In this document: positions 1-6,846 of the stretch, in pieces
How the letters are laid out: each line of letters starts with the position of its first letter
Position numbering within the stretch: position 1 is the first letter of the stretch
Assembly: GCA_003833135.1 (NCBI GenBank)
Contig: QZLH01000865.1
Location: 44,791 to 54,974 of the forward strand
Length of the DNA stretch: 10,184 nt
Direction: 5' to 3'
From: Oehlia diaphana
Lineage: Eukaryota > Glomeromycota > Glomeromycetes > Glomerales > Glomeraceae
Made by a program: the position numbers and the translations under genes
Notes under the pieces: generated by a model
Told to the model about the DNA's origin: nothing
Databases searched by the model: none
The model's input: only the letters and a program-made list of their open reading frames with translations

Positions 1-5
1 GGGGG

Positions 6-107
6 TTTCGGCATTTCGGCAAAGTTTCGGCAGGATTTTTAATATGATTTAATATAGTTTCGGCATTTTCCGTATAGGTTTCGGCAGTTATTAAGAAGGT
101 TTCGGCA
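6..107. repeat. Cluster of six TTTCGGCA motifs
   Basis: TTTCGGCA occurs at 6-13, 14-21, 25-32, 58-65, 79-86 and 100-107, usually preceded by AG or GG. The spacing is irregular, so this is a dispersed cluster and not a clean tandem array. One copy lies in the 16-mer ATAGTTTCGGCATTTT (54-69), which recurs exactly at 6453-6468 inside the hairpin array of the hAT-like element. This may be the edge of a related element that begins before the window. The motif count is direct observation; the relationship is inference. Confidence 0.7.
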
Positions 108-118
108 AGCAACCTTAG

Positions 119-355
119 TCAAAGCCCATTCAAATAATTATTGGAATGACTTTGCTGATTCGTTGGGAATTCTGCACATAATTCTTCTTCGACTATTTTA
201 ATCTCTGGCATTGAACAAATTTCTCCACACAATTTTGTCCTTGGATATGATGATATCATCTGTAAAGTGAATTCTAGACGGCTTTTTAAGCAATACTTCT
301 GGACTCTTATGATGCGTTTTCTATTACATTTAACGTGTTTCAACTTCATTTCCAT
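119..355 (-). CDS. Small ORF of unknown function (78 codons), doubtful
   Basis: This minus-strand ORF runs from an ATG at 355 to a stop at 119-121. I recognise no domain. The product would be Lys/Arg-rich in its first half (KLKHVKCNRKRIIRVQKY), with four Cys spread along it, no evident signal peptide and no membrane segment. It lies between the TTTCGGCA cluster and the 5' edge of LINE copy A, so it could be the remnant of a host gene cut by that LINE, or chance. Upstream on its own strand is a possible short intron (361-397, starting GTAAGT and ending TTATTAG) that would extend the frame, but that extension is antisense to LINE coding sequence. A chance ORF is about as likely as a real exon. 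Confidence 0.2.
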   Translation of the reverse strand: MEMKLKHVKCNRKRIIRVQKYCLKSRLEFTLQMISSYPRTKLCGEICSMPEIKIVEEELCAEFPTNQQSHSNNYLNGL

Positions 356-389
356 TTTATCTAATAATACAGATTATACTGTCGATTAG

Positions 390-1193
390 GAACTTACCTG
401 GTTTTCTTTGAAATTTGAACCCTTTTATGACGTATCCTTCACTCATGCACATGTCTCTCGACATTATACCTTAAAATACAAACTTTTCTTGAATGATTTG
501 CCTACCCTCAAAAAATTGAAATTAACATGCCTGGACTTATACATGGACGAATTAACTTGCCGTTCTTGTATCGACCGCAAGGAAGACTTGATGCACTTGT
601 TTATGTGCAAACGATATCGTTTACCTATGCAACAAATCCTCTGATTTTACTAAAAACATCCTGTTTCCAAATTACAAGAAGCTGAATCGTTGGTTGATAT
701 TGATCCTGCTCTGTTTATTACTAAACTTCTTTCTCTTTCTTGTTGGTCCTTTTCTTCTACTAATTAGTCCGCTTATGGTCTTGTCTGTGGCTGCCTTCCT
801 AAAGTTTTCGTCAACCTTTTCGTCGATTTATCTATTCCAAGATCATCTATGATGAAAATTATCGCTGCTATTCACAATAATTTTATTCAGAAATTCAGGA
901 AAAGAATTTGGAATCTGCGTTCTTATGAAAAAAGTCATTGGGAGAACGTGATGAATATTACTCAGAAAATTAAAAATTCTTCTCAGCCGTCAAATTTGCT
1001 CAAGTCCACGTACTTACCTTACTCATCATTAGCACCTCTGACCCTACACGTGATACGTGATTCTGATACTGATTGGTTAAAGAACTCAATAGAATATGGT
1101 TTGCCTTGGTTTAATCACTTTTCAGGTTTTATAGGTTGTCTAACGGTGCTACTTAATAACAGCTTTTGCAGGATGGAGTGTCGATTTTTATAG
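390..1193 (+). pseudogene. LINE copy A: C-terminal part of ORF2, 5'-truncated
   Basis: One reading frame runs from 390, just after an in-frame TAG at 387-389, to a terminal TAG at 1191-1193, about 267 codons. It is broken only by stops at 642-644 (TGA), 651-653 (TAA) and 765-767 (TAG). There is no endonuclease or reverse transcriptase here. Near its start is a zinc-finger-like motif, CRSCIDRKEDLMHLFMC (C-x2-C-x8-H-x3-C, about 555-605), of the kind found after the RT in many LINE ORF2 proteins (zf-RVT type). The rest is basic and aromatic, for example NFIQKFRKRIWNLRSYEK and DWLKNSIEYGLPWFNHFSGF. Loss of everything upstream fits the 5' truncation usual for target-primed reverse transcription. 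Family identity rests on my recall of similar fungal LINE tails. It has fewer lesions per length than copy B, so it may be a younger insertion. Confidence 0.72.
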
Positions 1194-1463
1194 TGGGCGC
1201 GCTATTCATTATTATGTTAGTATAGTTGCTTCTACTTTGGTTGGAATATATCAAGGGGAAAGATTTGGGAAAATTTAGTGTAATGCAATTTTTCTTTTTT
1301 GATTAATTTCTTACTTTATTTTTTCTTAGGAGACTATATAGCTTTATTTTTAGTTAGTTTTATTTGTTTAATTTTTCATTTTATATTATGTAAATTGTAA
1401 AGTTCGCTAAAATTTAATAAAGATATTGGCTACTATGCCGCATTTGCCTTAATTTTGACCAGT
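1194..1463 (+). other. Probable 3' UTR and tail of LINE copy A
   Basis: This T-rich, non-coding stretch follows the ORF2 stop directly. It contains TAATAAA at 1415-1421, a plausible polyadenylation signal, and then the 17-mer CCTTAATTTTGACCAGT (1447-1463). The same order, TAATAAA then an ATGC...TTTG stretch then the 17-mer, recurs at 2711-2757. No poly(A) or microsatellite tail is visible, so the exact 3' end of the LINE is uncertain. Confidence 0.45.
1447..1463 (+). repeat. 17-bp direct repeat, copy 1
   Basis: CCTTAATTTTGACCAGT here is identical to 2741-2757. The two copies bound the ~1.28 kb gene-free segment. It could be a target-site duplication or a conserved 3'-terminal sequence of the LINE family. 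Weaker similarity upstream of both copies (TAATAAA, ATGC, TTTG) favours the latter. Confidence 0.8.
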
Positions 1464-2212
1464 AGTAATCGATATGCACTCTCTCCCGTTGGGCTCATTG
1501 CCCATTTTTTCCCATGAAGTATGAGAAGAAAAGTATGAGGACTTTTTATTTTTTGGTTCAACCTTTAAGGCTTTTCAACATTTTTAAAGTCGTTACCGTG
1601 ATTCTAAGTCTCGTCTGGGCTGTATTTCTTAGTTTTAGGAACACTTTTTTAAATTAAGTCTTTAGCCTTACTAAATGTAACGTAAGATATACAAGTATTC
1701 TTCTGGGTGTTCTGAAAGGTGGAAAAGTAGTTGTGTCTTGGTTTCTACGCCTTTAATACCTAACTGGTCAAGTGGTTCTCAAGCCAGACCGTTACTTTTG
1801 GAAGAAGCTGATGACCAAAGTTTTGGCTTACTAGTTAGTGGTTTGTTTAAGTTTAACGGGAGGTCTGCTTACTTTATTAAGTTGTCAGGTTGAGGTGTAT
1901 GTTTGATGTTTATTACTCAGGTTTTTCTCATTGCACTTCGAGTTTTCCTAAGGTTTATAACTTTTTTCTGCTTTTTGTTTTTTCTCAGTCACTTTTTTTA
2001 GTGTAACCTTATTTCTTTTGGGGGATGGAGGATACTGGAAAATTTGATCAATATGGAGGTTTGGTGTTACTTACTTTTTTTAAAATAGTCGATCACTTGG
2101 GTAATAAGGGGGGTGACAGGTTGGGTTCTACAGTTTTTGTAAATTGCCAATCAAGTGGGTCACATGTTGGACTATCATTAGATTGACTTATTGAGGTAGA
2201 TCTTAGGTCAGA

Positions 2213-2276
2213 GGATCATTCGAAATGAGATGAATGTCCTCTGTTTAGGGATCGTTCATAATGAGGTGGATGTCCT
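2213..2276. repeat. Two imperfect 28-bp direct repeats, period 36
   Basis: 2213-2240 and 2249-2276 match at 23 of 28 positions (GGATCRTTC...AATGAGRTGRATGTCCT). Four of the five differences are A/G transitions. They sit immediately before another repeat pair with nearly the same period. Confidence 0.7.
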
Positions 2277-2292
2277 TTCGGGATTGTACAAT

Positions 2293-2343
2293 ACTAAAAA
2301 GTTCCCTTATCAGCTGGACTGCACTACACTAAAAAGTTCCCTT
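2293..2343. repeat. Two exact 16-bp direct repeats, period 35
   Basis: ACTAAAAAGTTCCCTT occurs at 2293-2308 and 2328-2343. With the pair at 2213-2276 this suggests a decayed tandem array with a ~35-36 bp period. Confidence 0.75.
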
Positions 2344-2740
2344 TGTACCTTGGTAAAATCGGTCTGTTATCTATGAAATGTAGTCAAATAGGAAAAATTG
2401 AATTTTGTTTTTTTTTGATAGTACTAATGGTAATTCACAATAGAGTGGATCTGCTGTTGCTTGACAAGGATGTTTGCTTCATAGGTTGCGTATAATATAG
2501 TCAACTTTACTTTATATAAAATATTACTTAGGAGAGTAGCCGTTAGAACTATATTAACTATGTTAGAGAGGATTAGGAAAATAGTCTTAGCTTTCTTTAT
2601 ATATATTTTTTTTGGAAGATTATTTGTTCTTGTATTTTTTAGTTCTGCACCTTGTTGTGTGGTTCTTTAGAAATACCTAGTATTCTCTATTGTTTTCATT
2701 CAGCATTAATTAATAAAATTCAAGCTCATGCTATGTTTGT

Positions 2741-2757
2741 CCTTAATTTTGACCAGT
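2741..2757 (+). repeat. 17-bp direct repeat, copy 2
   Basis: Identical to 1447-1463 and located 24 bp after TAATAAA (2711-2717). It lies 100 bp before the ATG of LINE copy B ORF1, so it either ends an upstream LINE remnant or begins the leader of copy B. Confidence 0.8.
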
Positions 2758-4084
2758 GCATTTCTTTCTGCTGATCCTTAGACCAAAATTTTTCAAGAAG
2801 AAAAATTTATCTTCGTACTAACTAAACTACTAATATTCTCTACTCAAAGTCCTCACTATGTCTGGTAACTATGCCAAGAGAGGCGGTGGTAGCTTTAATC
2901 CTAACAGTAGGAAAGCTTCCGCAAAGAAAGATAAAATAAAACCAACTCCGATAATTCTAGCTCCGACGGTGAAAGCACTACTCACAATAAACGTACTTAT
3001 ATAATTACTAAAGATACTATGGATGAAGATTACGTTGCCAATAGCCAGGTGGCTGATGTTGGAAAAGACGGTCCTTCTTCTTCTCCTCAACAAAATATTT
3101 CTGGCGAAAATACTTCAACTCTTCACCTTAACAATACTGCTGCACCTTTTGCGCCTAGTTGCATCACATCTTCCAGAAGTGTAGATGCATCTATATATGC
3201 ACCTAAGAACAAAGAAAACTTACCCCCTAACGCATCGTCTGATATAGAAACCAATAATGCACCTGCTAGCGATCAAACTCTTGATCCAACTCCAACTTTT
3301 ACCATTAAAAGACAAGATTTTTAGGCTGCGGCTACGCCGAATGCAGCCCCTGAATCTCTCAAGAAATTCCCTACTAATAAGGAACTAATTAATGCGATAA
3401 ATAATCACTTTTTATAAACTTATGAGTCATACATCAGTAGAGCTCATATGACTGGTTCAGGCGATGCTAAATGTCTCATTATTCACTTTCAAACTAAAGA
3501 GGCACATGATCTTTGTGCTGGTTCACATCACTCTGAGTTCTCTGATCTTGTATTCCATGCATACGATCCTTGACAACTCCAGTCCAATGAAGATCTTTGA
3601 GCTCTTCAGGTCACAGATATCCCCTTCTTCATCTCAAAAGACAATCTCCTTGCTTATTTTAAGAAGTTTGGCAATATTACTTCATGCCGTTTATTTACTC
3701 GAAAAAATGCCAAAGTCCAACAAGCTCACATTGTATATGACAATGCTGATTCAATCACACAGTTTACCACCCAATGGGCCGTTTACTATTACTCCACCTG
3801 TCTTAGAGTAGTTCCTTACTATTTTACAGTTGACCAAAAAGCTGCTTGACGTCAATATATAGCTACTCTAACTTAACTCCCCCAATACTAAAGATATTGA
3901 ACTTGCTGCTCTCACTCGTGAATTAGGTGCTAAAGCCGTCAACATCCTGCTCTTACTCAACTCCTATAAATCCAAAAGATGGGCCTATATTACCTTCAAC
4001 TTACAAGAATTTATGGATGCCACTATAAAACAAACTATTGGACTCCAAGGAAAGACTCTTTTTTGGCAATTTCCTGAAAACACT

Positions 4085-4140
4085 AATAAATTGTGCCAAA
4101 AATGCGGCAAATTAGGCTGTACTCCAAACTTCTGCCCGCT
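4085..4140 (+). other. CCCC zinc knuckle within ORF1
   Basis: CQKCGKLGCTPNFC has the spacing of a retroviral-type CCHC knuckle (C-x2-C-x4-H-x4-C), but Cys occupies the His position. All four ligands can still bind zinc. Whether Cys is the family norm or a change in this copy cannot be told here. Confidence 0.7.
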
Positions 4141-4299
4141 CAAACAATCGGCATGTGAATATTCCCGTACCTATGATCCTATAGCCAAACTCAAAGATCG
4201 CTTTAAACTCAATCAAACTGCGCAATCCAACACTAATAATGCTCATTTACGAGCTTGATCACAGTCCAAATCCAGGGATCGTTCGTCTTCCTCTTCTAG

Positions 4300-4460
4300 A
4301 AACCATAACAATAACAATAACACTCAACGCTCCCAACAGTCTACACAAGGCTCACATAGATCCCAATAACATGACACCTATAGAAAAGAATGTTCAGTCT
4401 CCTTTTTTTCTTCTTCACGTTCTACTAATAATAATAACAAAAACAACAATAACAATAAGG
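4300..4460 (+). repeat. AAC/AAT-rich low-complexity tracts in ORF1
   Basis: Runs of AAC and AAT codons at about 4300-4323 and 4424-4458 encode Asn-rich stretches within a Ser/Arg/Gln-rich linker. They look like trinucleotide microsatellites under coding constraint and separate the zinc knuckle from the coiled coil. Confidence 0.7.
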
Positions 4461-5044
4461 CTTCTCATCTTACTACATCTCCAGCCACTTATAAAAAGGA
4501 TCTGAAAGATATTCTAACTGTACTCAATCAATTAAAAGATGAAATGATTACTACAGTCAGACAACGCATTACTATGCTAGAACTCAACAACCAAAGAATA
4601 AATCATATTGAAACTCACCTTGGTTTCAAACCTCTATCACACAATCCTAATACTATTGAACTGGAACTTATACAAGAAGATACTCCTGTTACTCATGTTC
4701 CACTCCAATTAAATTCACGGCCACCTATACTCAAACCTTCACTACATACCACTACAATTCAAGCTCCTCCTTTTGTCCCTAATACTACTCAAACTTTTAC
4801 CTCTTCAATCAACCCATCTGCATCCTTTGATACCTCCCTTTTCACACAGAATGATAAACTTAAAGCTGTTATTCAAAATTATTTAAAAATTGAAAATACA
4901 ATGGGAATCCTTACCACCAGTGTCCAAAAACTTGTTGCCTCGCTTGGTGATTCTACCTCAGATAAAGCTAGTTTAGCTTCTCCTAATTAAATCCCATTTA
5001 TACTTTATTTTTTATTTCCTATCATATTTTTTCATTGTGCTTTA

Positions 5045-5766
5045 ATGACGGACAATAATTTTAATTATGATACCTTTGTACGAAACCTCCAACCCCAATT
5101 TTAATATTGATATTTCATTAGATGAATCTTTATTCTCTTCTTCTCCTTGTAATTTACCCTTTCTAATACCTTTAATATTTCTTCTTTTAATATTAATGGT
5201 CTTAAAATATATGGCCAAACCAAAATGGAACAAATTTCCACCTTCTTTTTCCTTAAAAATATTTCCTTTGGCGGTATTGTTGATACTCATTTATCCCCTA
5301 AATAAATGAAATACTTAGCCAAACATATTCCTACTCATACTATTTTTTCCTCCACTATAGACACCACTGTTAATTCTTCTGGTGATGTTTCTCTCCTTAT
5401 TGAAAATTTTATTGCTACATATGTTCAAGATTTTGAACCTATTTCTTCTCGTCTTCTTTCAGTTGACCTTTATTTTAAGAGCAATATCAAATTACGCATA
5501 TTTGTTGTATATATTCCCCCTCCTCTTGATGCTTCTTTGCACAATGATACTATTGATTTATTAATTAAATCACTTATAAGTACTAAACGTGCTGGTTTCT
5601 ATCATGCTGTTTGTAGTGACTTTAATATGCACTTAGATCAATATTATTTTATCTATTTTAATCAATCTCAAGTTGCTTCAAAACTTACCTATCGCCTATT
5701 TTATCATCTTCTTTCCCATGGTTATGAAGAATTTACCCTGGTTAATCTTTCTGATTCCCTAGATAC
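5045..5766 (+). pseudogene. LINE copy B ORF2, part 1: N-terminal EEP (APE-type) endonuclease
   Basis: This domain nicks target DNA to prime reverse transcription. The start is taken as the ATG at 5045 (MTDNNFNYDTFVRNL), 54 bp after ORF1, because it shares a frame with the catalytic motifs. About 5090-5160 lies in another frame (NPNFNIDISLDESLF), so two compensating indels are inferred. Endonuclease signatures follow: SFNINGL with the conserved Asn at 5195; DTH at 5282-5290, where most families have an ETH-like motif; a strand ending VYIPP at about 5506-5520; and SDFN at 5615-5626 with the catalytic Asp and Asn. A TAA at 5303-5305 breaks the frame and fits a CAA to TAA change. The frame is cut at 5766 by the hAT-like element and resumes at 6847. 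Confidence 0.8.
5759..5766. repeat. Left target-site duplication CTAGATAC
   Basis: These 8 bp lie directly outside the left terminal inverted repeat. They match CTAGGTAC at 6839-6846 with one transition. An 8-bp duplication with a central TAG/CTAG-like core is typical of hAT transposons. Confidence 0.85.
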
Positions 5767-5783
5767 TAGTGCTCTACATAAGC
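5767..5783 (+). repeat. Left terminal inverted repeat
   Basis: TAGTGCTCTACATAAGC is identical to the reverse complement of 6822-6838. Pairing weakens beyond 17 bp. Confidence 0.9.
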
Positions 5784-5960
5784 TAACTCGAGCTAAACTA
5801 CAGTTTGGCTTAGCTCAGCTTGAAGATCTGCACTAAGCCAAGCCTGAAATGAGCCGAACCACAAAAAATCTTGGCTCAGCTCAGTTTGAGCCAAGCTGAG
5901 CCATGAAAATCCTGGCTTGAGCCAAGCTGGGCTCAAGCTGACTCGAGCTTTATCATAAAA

Positions 5961-6175
5961 ACATTTTCGTAATATTTTTACTTTAAATTATTAAAAAAAA
6001 ATGGTGTGAAATGTTTTTTTAATTAAATTAATATAAAATATAACGTTTTGTAACATTTTTACATTAAATTATTAAAAAAATATTGCGAAATGTTATTTTT
6101 AACTAAATAAATATTTTTGCAATGTTTTTACTTTAAATTATTTAAAAAATGTTGCGAAATATTTTTTACTTTTTG
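5961..6175. repeat. Three AT-rich tandem units of ~70-80 bp
   Basis: Units begin near 5963, 6043 and 6112. Each has the order TTTTYGTAAYATTTTTAC-like, TTAAATTATTAAAAAA, then G(C/T)GAAATGTT. They are diverged by substitutions and small indels. No coding function is apparent. The block lies between the left subterminal repeats and the hairpin array of the hAT-like element. Confidence 0.65.
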
Positions 6176-6179
6176 TTTT

Positions 6180-6631
6180 TATATATAAACGCCAAAACTA
6201 TTTATTTCAGTATTTTTCTTCTTGATTTTACATGTAAAAATGCCAAAACTGATAGTTTCAGCATTTTTTTTTAATTTTACATATAAAAGCACCAGAATAA
6301 TTAGTTCCGATGTATTTCTTTTTGATTTTACATGTAAAAATGCCAAAACTGATAGTTTCAGCATTTTTTTTTTGATTTTATATGTAAAAACGCTGGAATT
6401 ATTAGTTCTGGCAGTTTTCTTTTCAATTTTATATGTAAAAATGCTGAAACTGATAGTTTCGGCATTTTTTTTGATTGTACATGTAAAAACACTAAAATAA
6501 TTAGTTCTAGCGATTTTTTTTTTTGATTTTACATGTAAAAATGCTGAAACTATTAGTTTCAGCATTTTTTTTTTGATTATACATGTAAAAATGCTGGACT
6601 TATTAGTTTTGGCGATTTCTTTTTTTTTTGT
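6180..6631. repeat. Array of nine ~50-bp palindromic units, alternating in type
   Basis: The junction palindrome TTTTACATGTAAAA or a close variant has its central hexamer at 6230, 6279, 6330, 6380, 6431, 6479, 6531 and 6581, so spacing is 48-52 bp. Between junctions each unit is itself a hairpin. The best is 6537-6569: a perfect 15-bp stem (AAAAATGCTGAAACT) with a 3-nt loop. From 6236 on, two unit types alternate strictly: A (ATGCYRAAACT...AGTTTCRGCAT; from 6236, 6336, 6437, 6537) and B (RCNCYRGAATAATTAGTTC-like; from 6285, 6386, 6485, 6587). Dyad axes thus fall about every 25 bp and the array reads nearly the same on both strands. Weak ORFs through it on both strands are by-products of the period. 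Confidence 0.85.
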
Positions 6632-6821
6632 ATAATAGCTCATTTAGCTCATAAGCCAGCTCAAGCTTTTTGAGCTAAGCCTGTTACAAGCTCGAGCTTT
6701 TAAGCTGAATCTAATAACTGACTTGAGCTCTTCCAAGCTGGCTTGTGAGGCACTAAGTCAATTTAATCATGGCTTGGCTTAGTTCAGCTTGAAAACTTGA
6801 GCCAGCTCATGAGCCAGCTTG

Positions 6822-6838
6822 GCTTATGTAGAGCACTA
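6822..6838 (-). repeat. Right terminal inverted repeat
   Basis: GCTTATGTAGAGCACTA is the exact reverse complement of 5767-5783 and ends directly at the right target-site duplication. Confidence 0.9.
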
Positions 6839-6846
6839 CTAGGTAC
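6839..6846. repeat. Right target-site duplication CTAGGTAC
   Basis: This pairs with CTAGATAC at 5759-5766, differing by one A/G transition, so the insertion has had time to mutate. The LINE frame resumes with the next base. Confidence 0.85.

Larger units (their letters stand above)
1464..2740. other. Gene-free, T-rich segment between two LINE-like tails
   Basis: I find no coding region on either strand, no tRNA or rRNA signature and no long inverted repeats. The segment is T-rich on the plus strand with several poly-T runs and holds two short direct-repeat pairs (2213-2276 and 2293-2343). Its final part, 2711-2740, resembles the end of LINE copy A (TAATAAA followed by ATGC and TTTG). The simplest reading is untranslated or heavily decayed LINE-derived DNA, but this cannot be shown from the window alone. 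Confidence 0.4.
2858..4990 (+). pseudogene. LINE copy B ORF1: RRM-like and zinc-knuckle nucleic-acid-binding protein, broken
   Basis: ORF1 proteins of such LINEs bind the element's RNA and form the retrotransposition particle. The likely start is the ATG at 2858 (MSGNYAKRGGGSFNPNS). The frame shifts near 2930-2940, and from about 2941 one frame runs to about 3879 with stops at 3322, 3415, 3571, 3598, 3847 and 3874. An RRM-like region spans about 3607-3800, with an RNP2-like VTDIPFFI at 3610-3633 and an RNP1-like KVQQAHIVY at 3712-3738. A frameshift at a run of five C (3879-3883) moves to a third frame, open to the stop at 4988-4990 apart from TGA 4256 and TAA 4367. That part holds a knuckle C-x2-C-x4-C-x4-C (Cys codons 4094, 4103, 4118, 4133), an Arg/Ser- and Asn-rich linker (about 4259-4470) and a probable coiled coil (about 4490-4625). 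Intact length would be about 710 residues. Confidence is high for ORF1 and moderate for the RRM. Confidence 0.75.
5767..6838. mobile_element. Non-autonomous hAT-like DNA transposon (1072 bp)
   Basis: The ends are perfect 17-bp inverted repeats: TAGTGCTCTACATAAGC at 5767-5783 and its reverse complement at 6822-6838. They are flanked by 8-bp duplications (5759-5766, 6839-6846; one mismatch). TIRs starting YARNG with 8-bp duplications are the hallmark of the hAT superfamily. No transposase ORF is present, so it must have been moved in trans. Subterminal regions (to about 5950, and from about 6636) are packed with AGCTC/GAGCC motifs such as TGGCTTAGCTCAGCTTGAAG, candidate transposase-binding repeats. 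The interior has an AT-rich tandem repeat (5961-6175) and an array of palindromes (6180-6631). Removing the element plus one duplication rejoins the endonuclease in frame, which independently confirms both borders. Confidence 0.88.

Noticed and set aside
2869..3093. Minus-strand ORF opposite the start of ORF1
   Set aside because: It is antisense to the Ser/Lys/Asp-rich N-terminus of ORF1, whose sense frame has LINE-like order and context. The hydrophobic product is a shadow.
4239..4505. Plus-strand ORF rich in Ile/Thr/Leu
   Set aside because: It is the out-of-frame reading of the AAC/AAT-rich linker of ORF1, whose proper frame continues through two stops.
5042..5290. Minus-strand ORF opposite the endonuclease start
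   Set aside because: It is antisense to the ORF2 N-terminus, and the sense strand carries the endonuclease motifs.
5382..5564. Short hydrophobic plus-strand ORF
   Set aside because: It overlaps the endonuclease in another frame and has no supporting motif.
6180..6631. CRISPR-like array
   Set aside because: Units are contiguous palindromes of ~50 bp with no unique spacers. The block lies in a eukaryotic DNA transposon and has no cas genes nearby.
6179..6643. Lys/Phe-rich ORFs on both strands across the palindrome array
   Set aside because: Their repeated peptides follow the ~50-bp DNA period, and both strands read alike because the units are palindromic. They are not independent genes.
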